Notes under the pieces: generated by a model
Told to the model about the DNA's origin: nothing
Database searches by the model: none
What the model saw: the letters and a program-made list of their open reading frames with translations, nothing else
Position numbers and translations under genes: made by a program
From: an uncultured Paraburkholderia sp.
Lineage (GTDB): Bacteria > Pseudomonadota > Gammaproteobacteria > Burkholderiales > Burkholderiaceae
Reading direction: 5' to 3'
NCBI GenBank assembly: GCA_940746715.1
Contig: CALNWN010000013.1
Coordinates: 59,207 to 123,206, forward strand
Length of the DNA: 64,000 nucleotides
Part shown: positions 18,422-26,668 of the stretch, one piece after another
Layout: each line of letters begins with the position of its first letter
How positions within the stretch are numbered: position 1 is the stretch's first letter

Positions 18422-19168
18422 ATGGATCGGATCGAACTTGAATTGTACTTGAACAATCTCCTTGAAACCGTGCGCTTCAAGGACTATTGCCCGAACGGTC
18501 TGCAAGTCGAAGGGCGCCGCAAGGTCGGCAAACTCGCCACCGGCGTGACCGCGTCGGTCGCGTTTCTCGAAGCCGCGCTCGAGTGGGGCGCGGACGCCGT
18601 GCTGGTTCACCACGGCTACTTCTGGCGCAACGAGGCGCCGCAGATCACCGGCCGCAAGTGCGCGCGCCTGAAGCTCCTGCTGGCGAACGACCTGAACCTC
18701 TTCGCCTATCACCTGCCGCTCGACGATCATCCCGAATTCGGCAACAACGCGCAGATCGGCGCGAAGATGGGCTGGATCAGCGACGCGCGCTTCGGCGAGA
18801 ACGACCTAGGCTGGCTCGCCACGTTCGCCATGCCGATCACGCTCGCGCACTTCACCGCGGAGATCGAGCAGACGCTCGGCCGCACGCTGCTCGTGTTCGG
18901 CGACCCGGACCGCATGCTGCGCCGCGTCGCGTGGTGCACGGGCGCCGCGCAAGGCATGTTCGACGCAGCCATCAACGCGGGCGCGGACGTCTATCTGACG
19001 GGCGAGGTGTCGGAGTCGGTCATGCACACGTCGGCGGAAAGCGGCGTCGCGTTTCTCGCGGCCGGGCATCATGCCACCGAGCGCTTCGGCGTGCAGGCGG
19101 TGGGCAAGCACCTGTCCGAACAGTTCGATATCGAGCACCTCTTTATCGATATCCCGAACCCCGTTTGA
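18422..19168 (+). CDS. Nif3-like dinuclear metal centre protein (YbgI family)
   Basis: Conserved NIF3/YbgI protein. The 248 residues carry metal-ligand motifs LVHHGYFW (His pair), AYHLPLDDHPEFGNN and a C-terminal AGHHATERFGVQAVG. Such proteins bind two metal ions; GTP cyclohydrolase-like or hydrolase roles have been proposed but are not settled. The position between the DegS-like gene and petA is normal for Burkholderia. Confidence 0.92.
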   Translation: MDRIELELYLNNLLETVRFKDYCPNGLQVEGRRKVGKLATGVTASVAFLEAALEWGADAVLVHHGYFWRNEAPQITGRKCARLKLLLANDLNLFAYHLPLDDHPEFGNNAQIGAKMGWISDARFGENDLGWLATFAMPITLAHFTAEIEQTLGRTLLVFGDPDRMLRRVAWCTGAAQGMFDAAINAGADVYLTGEVSESVMHTSAESGVAFLAAGHHATERFGVQAVGKHLSEQFDIEHLFIDIPNPV

Positions 19169-19266
19169 AGCGTCGAAATATCAAATACGCATTAGCGAAG
19201 AAAAAGCTTGAATAACGGAGGGAGCACTTAAAAGCAGTGGCGAAAAAGTTTGCGATCCGTACGGAG

Positions 19267-19290
19267 AAACCCTGAGTTATCAAGGGTTTT
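19267..19290 (+). terminator. Weak terminator-like hairpin after the Nif3 gene
   Basis: AAACCCT / AGGGTTT inverted repeat with a nine-base loop and a following T. The stem is only seven pairs and the T run is short. It may separate the Nif3 transcript from petABC, whose promoter should lie in the next 100 bases, where I cannot point to a convincing pair of boxes. Confidence 0.4.
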
Positions 19291-19396
19291 GCACGGTTTT
19301 TGGCAATCGGCCCTTGTAAATGGCGACTCCATTCGAGCAAACTAGCGGCGGTAGAAGCGACCTGAAGGAAAATCCAACTCAGAAGTGGGGCGTGTG

Positions 19397-20017
19397 ATGC
19401 GAGACAAGGAAGATGAACGCGTCGACGGCAGCCGGCGTACCTGGCTGATAGCGACGACCGTAGCAGGTGGCATTGGAGGTGTTGCCACTGTCGTACCCTT
19501 TGTTAGTTCGTTTGCACCATCTGAAAAGGCCAAGGCAGCAGGAGCCCCGGTCGAAGTCGACATTAGCGATCTCAAGCCCGGCGACATGAAGACCGTGGCC
19601 TGGCGCGGCAAGCCGGTCTGGATCATCAACCGCACCGAGAAGATGCTCGCCGATGTCCAGAAAGCCGATAACGAAGTAGCCGATCCCCACTCGAAGAATC
19701 CGTTTTCGATGCCATTGCCGGAATACTGCAACAACGAATTCCGCTCACGCACCGACCACAAGAATATTTTTGTCGCTGTCGCGGTGTGCACCCATCTCGG
19801 CTGCACGCCGACGCCGCGCTTCCAGGAGGGCGCGCAGCCCAATCTGCCGGACGACTGGCCAGGCGGTTTCCTGTGCCCGTGCCACGGCTCGACCTATGAC
19901 ATGGCCGGCCGCGTCTTCAAGAACAAACCTGCGCCGCAGAACCTCGACATCCCGCCTTATATGTTCACGTCGGCCAATGGGCTCGTGATCGGCAAGGACG
20001 AGAAAGGAGAAGCGTAA
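19397..20017 (+). CDS. petA: Ubiquinol-cytochrome c reductase Rieske iron-sulfur subunit
   Basis: The 2Fe-2S subunit of cytochrome bc1, taking electrons from ubiquinol. From the ATG at 19397 it has 206 residues: a twin-arginine-type N-terminus (GSRRTWLIATTVAGG) that anchors it in the membrane, and the cluster motifs CTHLGC (131-136) and CPCHGS (160-165). A GTG start 12 bases upstream is possible, but MRDKEDERVD is the family N-terminus. The stop overlaps petB by one base. Export by TatABC fits. Confidence 0.96.
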   Translation: MRDKEDERVDGSRRTWLIATTVAGGIGGVATVVPFVSSFAPSEKAKAAGAPVEVDISDLKPGDMKTVAWRGKPVWIINRTEKMLADVQKADNEVADPHSKNPFSMPLPEYCNNEFRSRTDHKNIFVAVAVCTHLGCTPTPRFQEGAQPNLPDDWPGGFLCPCHGSTYDMAGRVFKNKPAPQNLDIPPYMFTSANGLVIGKDEKGEA

Positions 20018-21396
20018 TGGCGATCGAACACGAAGTAGAGACGACCGGGCTCGTCGGCTGGATCGACCGGCGCTTTCCCTTCACGTCGACCTGGAAAAAG
20101 CACGTTTCCGAGTACTACGCGCCGAAAAACTTCAACTTCTGGTACTTCTTCGGCTCGCTCGCGCTGCTGGTGCTCGTCAACCAGATCGTCACGGGCATCT
20201 TCCTCACCATGAACTACAAGCCCGACGCGACGCTCGCCTTCGCGTCGGTCGAGTACATCATGCGCGAGGTGCCGTGGGGCTGGCTGATCCGCTACATGCA
20301 CTCCACGGGCGCGTCCATGTTCTTCGTGGTCGTCTATCTGCACATGTTCCGCGGACTCATGTACGGCTCGTACCGCAAGCCGCGCGAACTCGTGTGGATT
20401 TTCGGCTGCGCGATTTTTCTGTGCCTGATGGCCGAGGCGTTTTTCGGCTACCTGCTGCCGTGGGGCCAGATGTCGTTCTGGGGCGCACAGGTGATCGTGA
20501 ACCTGTTTTCGGCGATTCCGTTCATCGGCCCGGATCTGTCGTTGTGGATTCGCGGCGACTACGTGGTGTCGGACGTCACGCTGAACCGCTTCTTCGCGTT
20601 TCACGTGATCGCCATTCCGCTCGTGCTGCTCGGGCTGGTGGTCGCGCACCTCGTGGCACTGCATGAAGTGGGCTCGAACAATCCCGACGGCATCGAGATC
20701 AAGGCGAAAAAGGACCGCGACGGCATCCCGCTCGACGGCATTCCGTTCCACCCGTACTACTCGGTGCACGATTTCATGGGCGTGTGCATCTTCCTGATGA
20801 TTTTCGCCGCGATCATTTTCTTCGCGCCGGAAATGGGCGGGTATTTCCTCGAGGCGAACAACTTCGTGCCGGCCAATCCGCTGCAGACGCCGCCGGAAAT
20901 CGCGCCGGTCTGGTACTTCACGGCCTTTTACGCGATGCTGCGTGCTACCACGGACCCGTTCAAGATCGTGCTGATGGTCGTGATCGCGCTGCTCGGCCTG
21001 CTCGCGCTTGTGCGCGCGCGCGGCAAGTGGAAGCTCGGCTTGCCGGTGCTGGCGGTCCTCGTGATTCTGGCTATGGCGTTCACCGAGTCTAAGTTCTGGG
21101 GCGTGGTGGTGATGGGCGGCGCGGTGATTTCGCTCTTCTTCCTGCCGTGGCTCGACCGCTCGCCCGTCAAGTCGATCCGCTACCGGCCGTTTTTCCACAA
21201 GGTGTTCTACGGGATCTTCGTGCTGGCGTTCCTGACGTTGGGCTTCCTCGGCACCAAACCGCCGTCGCCGGCCGCTACGTTGATTGCGCAGGTGTGCGCG
21301 CTGATCTACTTCGCGTTTTTCCTCGGCATGCCTTTCTGGACGCGGCTTGGCACGTTCAAGCAACCGCCTGAGCGCGTGCACTACAAGCCCCACTAA
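20017..21396 (+). CDS. petB: Ubiquinol-cytochrome c reductase cytochrome b subunit
   Basis: Membrane core of bc1, with two b hemes and both quinone sites. 459 residues with eight or more helices; heme and quinone motifs include GWLIRYMHSTGASMFF, FFGYLLPWGQMSFWGA and the PEWY-like PVWYFTAFYAML. The C-terminal extension beyond helix eight is usual in this group. The start is in TAATG with petA. Confidence 0.97.
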   Translation: MAIEHEVETTGLVGWIDRRFPFTSTWKKHVSEYYAPKNFNFWYFFGSLALLVLVNQIVTGIFLTMNYKPDATLAFASVEYIMREVPWGWLIRYMHSTGASMFFVVVYLHMFRGLMYGSYRKPRELVWIFGCAIFLCLMAEAFFGYLLPWGQMSFWGAQVIVNLFSAIPFIGPDLSLWIRGDYVVSDVTLNRFFAFHVIAIPLVLLGLVVAHLVALHEVGSNNPDGIEIKAKKDRDGIPLDGIPFHPYYSVHDFMGVCIFLMIFAAIIFFAPEMGGYFLEANNFVPANPLQTPPEIAPVWYFTAFYAMLRATTDPFKIVLMVVIALLGLLALVRARGKWKLGLPVLAVLVILAMAFTESKFWGVVVMGGAVISLFFLPWLDRSPVKSIRYRPFFHKVFYGIFVLAFLTLGFLGTKPPSPAATLIAQVCALIYFAFFLGMPFWTRLGTFKQPPERVHYKPH

Positions 21397-21419
21397 TCGC
21401 GAGCGAGGAGAACACGAAG

Positions 21420-22175
21420 ATGAAAAAGCTGCTTTCGACGTGCGCGCTGATCGGCGCGACACTGCTCGCGGTGCTGGCCCGCCCGGCGTTCGCGGACGAG
21501 AATATCCACCTCGACCACGCGCCGGATAACGCAGACAATTTCGCTTCTTTGCAGCACGGCGCGCAATTGTTTGTAAACTACTGCCTGAATTGCCACAGCG
21601 CGAACCTGATGCGCTACAACCGGCTGACCGACCTCGGCATCACGCCGAACGAAATTCAGTCGAACCTGCTCTTCACCACCGACAAGATCGGCAACACGAT
21701 GACCGTGGCCATGCGTCCGGACGACGCGAAAGCGTGGTTCGGCGCGAGTCCGCCGGATTTGTCAGTGGAAGCGCGGGCGCACGGCAAGGACTGGCTGTAC
21801 ACGTATTTGCGCAGTTTTTATCGCGACAATACGCGGCCGACCGGCTGGAACAATCTGGTGTATGAAAACGTGAGCATGCCTCACGTGCTGTGGCAGCTTC
21901 AGGGGCAACGTACCGCGAAGTTCGGTGACGAAGTCGACGAAAGAACGGGCGAAACGGTGCACAAATTTGTAGGCTTCCAGCAGGTCACTCCGGGGACGAT
22001 GTCGCCGGTAGATTATGATTCTGCTGTGGCCGACCTTGTGTCGTATCTGTCCTGGATGTCCGAGCCGACGCAGAAAACCCGCAAGCAACTTGGCGTGTGG
22101 GTGCTGTTGTTCCTCGGTATTCTGAGCTTTTTCGCCTGGCGACTGAACGCCGCGTACTGGAAACATATCAAATAA
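21420..22175 (+). CDS. petC: Cytochrome c1 subunit of the bc1 complex
   Basis: Periplasmic c-type cytochrome that passes electrons to soluble cytochrome c. 251 residues: signal peptide (LLSTCALIGATLLAVLARPAFA), heme site CLNCH at 55-59, and a C-terminal membrane anchor (LGVWVLLFLGILSFFAWRLNAAYW). It completes petABC. Confidence 0.96.
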   Translation: MKKLLSTCALIGATLLAVLARPAFADENIHLDHAPDNADNFASLQHGAQLFVNYCLNCHSANLMRYNRLTDLGITPNEIQSNLLFTTDKIGNTMTVAMRPDDAKAWFGASPPDLSVEARAHGKDWLYTYLRSFYRDNTRPTGWNNLVYENVSMPHVLWQLQGQRTAKFGDEVDERTGETVHKFVGFQQVTPGTMSPVDYDSAVADLVSYLSWMSEPTQKTRKQLGVWVLLFLGILSFFAWRLNAAYWKHIK

Positions 22176-22207
22176 TCACGCCGCACCACGGCGTGGGGCC
22201 GGCGCCA

Positions 22208-22233
22208 GGAAAAACCTGCTGAACGGTTTTTCC
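22208..22233 (+). terminator. Hairpin between petC and sspA
   Basis: Perfect nine-base inverted repeat GGAAAAACC / GGTTTTTCC with an eight-base loop, 33 bases after petC. There is no T run after it, so it may be a weak terminator or an RNA-stability element that lowers sspA expression relative to petABC. Confidence 0.45.
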
Positions 22234-22271
22234 GCGCGCTGGCCCTTCAGCTTTTTGAGGAAACGTAAATC

Positions 22272-22883
22272 ATGATGGTTCTGTATTCCGGCACTACTTG
22301 CCCGTTCTCCCAGCGTTGCCGGCTGGTGTTGTTCGAAAAGGGCATGGACTTCGAGATCCGCGACGTCGACCTGTTTAACAAGCCGGAAGACATCACCGTG
22401 ACGAATCCGTATGGTCAAGTGCCGATCCTCGTCGAACGGGACCTGATTCTGTACGAATCGAACATCATCAACGAATATATCGACGAGCGCTTCCCGCACC
22501 CGCAACTGATGCCGGCCGACCCGGTTCAGCGCGCCCGCGCGCGCCTGTTCCTGCTCAACTTCGAGAAGGAGCTGTTCGTCCACGTCGGCACGCTCGAAAA
22601 CGAAAAGGGCAAGGCCGCCGAGAAGAACCACGAGAAAGCGCGCCTCGCGATTCGCGACCGTCTGACGCAACTCGCGCCGATTTTCCTGAAAAACAAGTAC
22701 ATGCTCGGCGAAGAGTTCTCCATGCTCGACGTCGCGATCGCGCCGCTCCTGTGGCGTCTGGACCACTATGGCATCGAGCTGTCGAAGAACGCGGCGCCGC
22801 TCATGAAATACGCCGAGCGCATTTTCAGCCGTCCGGCTTATATCGAGGCGCTCACGCCTTCCGAAAAGGTGATGCGTCGTTGA
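22272..22883 (+). CDS. sspA: Stringent starvation protein A, GST fold
   Basis: RNA polymerase-associated protein of the glutathione S-transferase fold, active in stationary phase and starvation. 203 residues; N-terminal thioredoxin-like domain (LYSGTTCPFSQRCRLVLFEKGMDF, NPYGQVPILVERDLILYESNIINEYID) and an all-helical C-terminal domain. Pairing with sspB directly downstream supports the call. Confidence 0.93.
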   Translation: MMVLYSGTTCPFSQRCRLVLFEKGMDFEIRDVDLFNKPEDITVTNPYGQVPILVERDLILYESNIINEYIDERFPHPQLMPADPVQRARARLFLLNFEKELFVHVGTLENEKGKAAEKNHEKARLAIRDRLTQLAPIFLKNKYMLGEEFSMLDVAIAPLLWRLDHYGIELSKNAAPLMKYAERIFSRPAYIEALTPSEKVMRR

Positions 22884-22953
22884 GTTTGGCTTTGGGCGCA
22901 GGGCGCCGCGCGGCTTATCGCGCGCGGCCCCGCGCCCGGTAAGAGGACTGCTG

Positions 22954-23463
22954 ATGCAAGAGATTTCCACCAAGCCTTATCTGCTGCGCGCGCTGTACGA
23001 ATGGTGCACGGATAACGGCTACACGCCGCACATTGCGGTGCGCGTCGATAATCACACGCGCGTGCCGCGGCAATTCGTGCGCGATAACGAGATCGTGTTG
23101 AACATCAGCTTCGAGGCCACCAGCCAGCTGCAGATGGGCAACGAGTGGGTCGAGTTCAGCGCCCGTTTCTCCGGCAAGTCGCACAAGATCGAGGTGCCGG
23201 TCGCCAACATTCTCGCGATCTACGCACGCGAAAACGGGCAAGGCATGGCGTTTCCGGTCGAGTCGACAGGCGGCGAAGCGCAGGATTCGGGCGCAGACGC
23301 CGAAGCGGTCGAACCGGCCGCCGCGCCGGGCGCGCCGCGTACGGTCGAGAGTCCGTCCGCAGCCGATGCCGCCGCCAAAGCCGATCGCGTGCCCGAGGGC
23401 GACCAGCCCGACGACGACGGTTCGAAAGGTGGCGGGAGGGCTCGCCTCAAGATCGTAAAATGA
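22954..23463 (+). CDS. sspB: ClpXP protease specificity-enhancing factor SspB
   Basis: Adaptor that delivers ssrA-tagged and other proteins to ClpXP. 169 residues: N-terminal substrate-binding domain (STKPYLLRALYEWCTDNGYTPH, then VLNISFEATSQLQMGNEW), an acidic Ala-rich linker, and the conserved C-terminal ClpX-docking peptide GRARLKIVK. The tRNA-Thr starts 19 bases after it. Confidence 0.94.
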   Translation: MQEISTKPYLLRALYEWCTDNGYTPHIAVRVDNHTRVPRQFVRDNEIVLNISFEATSQLQMGNEWVEFSARFSGKSHKIEVPVANILAIYARENGQGMAFPVESTGGEAQDSGADAEAVEPAAAPGAPRTVESPSAADAAAKADRVPEGDQPDDDGSKGGGRARLKIVK

Positions 23464-23465
23464 AG

Positions 23466-23471
23466 TAGAAT
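23466..23471 (+). promoter_or_regulatory. Candidate -10 box for tRNA-Thr
   Basis: TAGAAT just after the sspB stop, 11 bases before the tRNA 5' end, which suits a short-leader tRNA promoter. No strong -35 is visible inside the end of sspB, so read-through from sspB is also possible. Confidence 0.4.
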
Positions 23472-23482
23472 CACGGCCTCAT

Positions 23483-23558
23483 GCCGGCTTAGCTCATCAG
23501 GTAGAGCGCTTGACTTGTAATCATGAGGTGGCGGGTTCGAGTCCTGCAGCCGGCACCA
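23483..23558 (+). tRNA. tRNA-Thr (anticodon TGT)
   Basis: A 76-base cloverleaf with an encoded CCA. Acceptor GCCGGCT pairs fully with AGCCGGC; the D stem is GCTC/GAGC; the T stem GCGGG/CCTGC includes one G-T pair and carries TTCGAGT. The anticodon loop CTTGTAA gives TGT, reading ACA and other Thr codons. The anticodon stem CTTGA/TCATG has one T-T mismatch at its second pair. Confidence 0.93.
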
Positions 23559-23567
23559 GTAGTGCGA

Positions 23568-23603
23568 AACGGGGTTTCTGTTCAGTCAGGAACCCCGTTT
23601 TTT
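23568..23603 (+). terminator. Intrinsic terminator after tRNA-Thr
   Basis: AACGGGGTTTCTG / CAGGAACCCCGTT, 13 base pairs with one G-T pair and a six-base loop, followed by a T run. It lies 10 bases after the tRNA. Confidence 0.88.
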
Positions 23604-23771
23604 ATTGGCCGATGATTAGCGCTTTGCATCACGAACGGTGAGCGCGGACGAGGGCTAAAATCGCCACATCTCTTTCACCTTGTCGATTGTGGACGAAACT
23701 GTCTACGCTTCGCCGAGCCTGAGCACGCAAAGCGCGTCGCCGCGCCCCTTCGCCCAACCATTCACCTGCCC

Positions 23772-24366
23772 ATGATGAGCCCTGCAAGCATCACCTGGCC
23801 CGAAGCCGACGGCCCCCGCACCGCGCGTTGGCGCTCCGAGGCGGCGGTGCCGCCGCCCAAACGCGTGATCGTCGCCGACGACAGAACCACCGCCGATTCC
23901 GCCTACCGGCTCGCGTGCGAAGGCACCGCGCTGCTGTGGCGCGGCGACTTCCAGAACGCGCGCCAATTGCTGCAGGCGGTCACGCGGCGGCTGGAGCGCA
24001 AGCCGCGCAAGCAGGGCGCGACACCGCTCGACGCGTTCAACCTTCACCGGCAGACGCAGTCGCAGCGCGCGCACGCTCGGCATGATCCTGATTCCGCTCG
24101 ACGCCGATTACGCGATTCCGCTGCGTCGCGCGCCGGATGTGCGGCAAGCCTGCATCGAAACTTACGGGCCGCCGGGCGACGAAGCCTCGGTGGTGTCGCT
24201 GCGTGAACTGCTCGGTCTGATCGGTGCGCACGAATGGCGCAAGAAGGGCGTGGAAATTCCTGCACTCGGCGAGCGGATTCATCCGCACTACGGGGTGTTT
24301 TCGCCGGTGCGCGGGGAATATGTCGATCTCGTCTCGACGCGTTGCCCGAGGTCTCAGCTCGGGTAG
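23772..24366 (+). pseudogene. SAM-dependent methyltransferase, frameshifted and missing its catalytic half
   Basis: The N-terminal region (VIVADDRTTADSAYRLACEGTALLWRGDFQNARQLLQA, then PLDADYAIPLRRAPDVRQAC and LLGLIGAHEWRKKGVEIPALG) matches, from memory, a Burkholderia class I methyltransferase normally found after sspB. A one- or two-base indel near 24060-24080 splits it into two frames. The sequence stops soon after HPHYGVFSPVRGEYVDLV, just before the SAM-binding Rossmann domain should begin. The downstream neighbour starts at once, so the C-terminal half was deleted. No glycine-rich SAM motif remains, so it cannot be active. Confidence 0.7.
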
Positions 24367-24674
24367 GCTTCGTCGACCTTGAGCCCGGCAAGCTTGAAGA
24401 TGACGCGCAGCGTTTGCGGTTTGATGTCGCGCCGCGAAGCGAGCGTGGTCATCACGAAGTCCAGCACTTTCGCGTACTTGAGGAGCGTCAGGCAGGTTTC
24501 CATGTCGACGCTGCCGTTGCGCATGACTTCGGCGAGACGAAGCATTTCCGTGGAGATGTCGCGCGCCATCTCCAGTTCGAGCTGCTGCTTTTCGGTCCAG
24601 GCGGGCATGGCGGTTAGCTTCGCCATCATTTCCTGGAACTTCTGTTCGACGTTTCCGTTGGGTACCGTGTCCAT
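24354..24674 (-). CDS. Conserved hypothetical protein, 106 residues
   Basis: I do not recognise a named family. The protein is predicted mostly helical and soluble, without signal peptide or membrane segment (KFQEMMAKLTAMPAWTEKQQ, then DISTEMLRLAEVMRNGSVD, then LLKYAKVLDFVMTTLASRR). The heptad-like hydrophobic spacing suggests a helical bundle. It is convergent with, and directly abuts, the truncated methyltransferase; a deletion apparently ended within its 3' flank. The frame is clean and codon use matches its neighbours, so it is probably a real gene. Function unknown. Confidence 0.7.
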   Translation of the reverse strand: MDTVPNGNVEQKFQEMMAKLTAMPAWTEKQQLELEMARDISTEMLRLAEVMRNGSVDMETCLTLLKYAKVLDFVMTTLASRRDIKPQTLRVIFKLAGLKVDEAYPS

Positions 24675-25057
24675 TGCTGCCTCTTCTATTGTCCGGCGCG
24701 AGTGCTGTCGAGATTGCGGCGCGCTGCCGGTTACGTAACGTTCGGCTCGTGTTACGGAGCCGTCCTCCCCACCTGCATCCGGGCCGGATGTTCGTCACCA
24801 CGGCCGACAGCTTGTTGTTATGGGCACCACGGCTTACGCCTTTGGGACCTTGGCGGCGCGATACGGTTCTGCTACGCGCGGAGAATTCCCGCGGCGTGCC
24901 AAAAACAGCAGGAACTGTTCCAAGAGTGCGGCACTTCCTGCATGTTTTGGCGCGCTCTTCGGTGAACGGGCCGCCGTTTGGGTAAACTGGCAGCAACTTT
25001 TGTTTTCTTCCGTCACCTGACGCACGTTCCTGCCGCAATTGCCGACGGCTTCCCACG
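24675..25057. other. 383-base gap with no gene seen
   Basis: Divergent interval between the 106-residue protein and the METTL25-like methyltransferase. Its GC content is lower than the genes around it. The only structure I see is an imperfect inverted repeat near 24909-24943 (GCAGGAACTG ... CACTTCCTGC). Promoters for both flanking genes should be here, but I cannot define boxes with confidence. Confidence 0.5.
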
Positions 25058-25900
25058 ATGTCCAGCAAAACCCACGAAATCCGCCCGAACCAGTCCATCG
25101 AGTTGCTCAAGGAACTGCACATCCTGACGCGCGACGGCAAGATGAACCAGGACAGCCGCCGCAAGCTGAAGCAGGTCTACCATCTTTTCCAGTTCATCGA
25201 GCCGCTGCTTACGGACCTGAAGGAGCAGAAGGGCGCGGTCACGCTCGTCGACCACGGCGCGGGCAAGTCATATCTAGGTTTTATCCTGTACGACCTGTTC
25301 TTCAAGGAGTTTCAGGGTGCCGCGGGCGGGGCGTCGCACATTTACGGCATTGAAACGCGCGAGGAGCTCGTGACCCGCTCAGAGGAACTGGCGGCGCGGC
25401 TCGGCTTTACGGGCATGTCGTTTCTGAATCTGTCGGTAGCCGAATCCATTACGTCGGACCGCCTGCCGGCGCAAATCGATATTGTCACCGCGCTGCACGC
25501 CTGCAATACCGCCACCGACGACGCCATTCGCTTCGCGCTTCAAAAGAAGGCGAAATATATTGTGGTGGTGCCGTGTTGCCAAGCCGAAGTGGCGGGCGTT
25601 TTACGGCAAAACAAAAGTAAATCGCTTGGCAATGCGTTGACGGAAATCTGGCGGCATCCGTTGCACACGCGCGAATTCGGCAGCCAGATTACCAACGTGC
25701 TGCGCTGCTTGCAGCTGGAAGCGCACGGCTATCAGGTGAGCGTGACGGAACTGGTCGGCTGGGAACATTCGATGAAAAACGAACTGATTATCGCCCAGTT
25801 CAAGGACCTGCTGCGGCGGCGCCCTGCCGAGCGCCTCAACGAGGTGATGCAGACGCTCGGTATCGAGGAACTGAAAGAGCGGTTTTTCGTTTCCGCGTAA
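25058..25900 (+). CDS. Class I methyltransferase, METTL25/RRNAD1-like
   Basis: 280-residue protein with a SAM-binding start, LVDHGAGKSYLGFILYD, in a Rossmann-type domain, then YGIETREELVTRSEELAARLGF, DIVTALHACNTATDDAIRFAL and VVPCCQAEV. The HAC...TDDAI and PCCQ pattern is that of a methyltransferase group shared with eukaryotic METTL25-type proteins; substrate unknown. The N-terminal 60 residues are helical and basic (MNQDSRRKLKQVYHLFQF), which could bind nucleic acid. The frame is intact and the length normal. Confidence 0.75.
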   Translation: MSSKTHEIRPNQSIELLKELHILTRDGKMNQDSRRKLKQVYHLFQFIEPLLTDLKEQKGAVTLVDHGAGKSYLGFILYDLFFKEFQGAAGGASHIYGIETREELVTRSEELAARLGFTGMSFLNLSVAESITSDRLPAQIDIVTALHACNTATDDAIRFALQKKAKYIVVVPCCQAEVAGVLRQNKSKSLGNALTEIWRHPLHTREFGSQITNVLRCLQLEAHGYQVSVTELVGWEHSMKNELIIAQFKDLLRRRPAERLNEVMQTLGIEELKERFFVSA

Positions 25901-25912
25901 TTCAGATTTTCA

Positions 25913-26455
25913 TCATTTATGCCATCCGGCGAGTCCGATTCGCCGCAGCGTTTCCTGATTGCGTTCGTAGATTTCTTCGGCATCGGGAAATGCCTGAACC
26001 GCGCGTTCAATGCTGTCTTCTCTGAGTAAATGCAGAATGGGGTACGGCGCGCGATTCGTGTAATTCTCGATGTCGTCAGGTTCCGTGCCTTCGAACTGAT
26101 AGAAAGGGTGAAAGCTGGCAATCTGGATAATGCCTTCAAGCCGAAGCTGCTTGAGCATTCTTTCGGCGAAAAAAAGCGCGTCGTTGTATTCCAGAAAATC
26201 GCCGAGCGCCTGCGGCAAGATTAATAGCGTCGTGTCCACAGCGGCGGGATCGGCGGCGACCAGCGTGTTCAGTTCCGCTTCGAGATCGGCGAGCACGCCT
26301 TCCAGGTCGGTGGCCTCGCTCACCGCGTAGCGGATCTGCCCCTTCACGTGGACGGCCTTCGCAAACGGACACAGGTTGAGTCCGATCACGGCTTCAGTCA
26401 GCCAGTGACGGGTGGCGGCAACGACGGCGTCGTGCGATTCGGCGGATGAGGGCAT
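25913..26455 (-). CDS. DUF1415 family protein
   Basis: 180-residue conserved protein of the DUF1415 family; function unknown. Family blocks are HWLTEAVIGLNLCPFAKAV near the N-terminus, LLILPQALGDFLEYNDAL in the middle, and IQIASFHPFYQFEGTEPDDIENYTNRAPYPILHLLRE. The ATG at 26455 is preferred to an upstream TTG at 26476. It is convergent with the METTL25-like gene, 12 bases apart. Confidence 0.85.
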   Translation of the reverse strand: MPSSAESHDAVVAATRHWLTEAVIGLNLCPFAKAVHVKGQIRYAVSEATDLEGVLADLEAELNTLVAADPAAVDTTLLILPQALGDFLEYNDALFFAERMLKQLRLEGIIQIASFHPFYQFEGTEPDDIENYTNRAPYPILHLLREDSIERAVQAFPDAEEIYERNQETLRRIGLAGWHK

Positions 26456-26668
26456 GACGGAGCGGCCGTCAGGCAAAGCGTCATTTTAACGGCGCGCGTA
26501 CGCCGGCTAACGACGGCCTGCTGGCTGCGTGCGCGTGCGCTCGCGAGGCGCGATCGGAAGTTCGGTTGCTGCCAATATAAAGCCGCACCGCTGTTTGATA
26601 AACGGGTGAAAGCGGAATTGATTGTCTTGCGCCAGTTGTTAATGCGGCGCCTGGGTCGCGCGACGCAG

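Noticed and set aside
19957..21462. 501-codon open frame on the minus strand opposite petB
   Set aside because: Highly charged low-complexity translation with no motif, directly opposite an intact cytochrome b gene.
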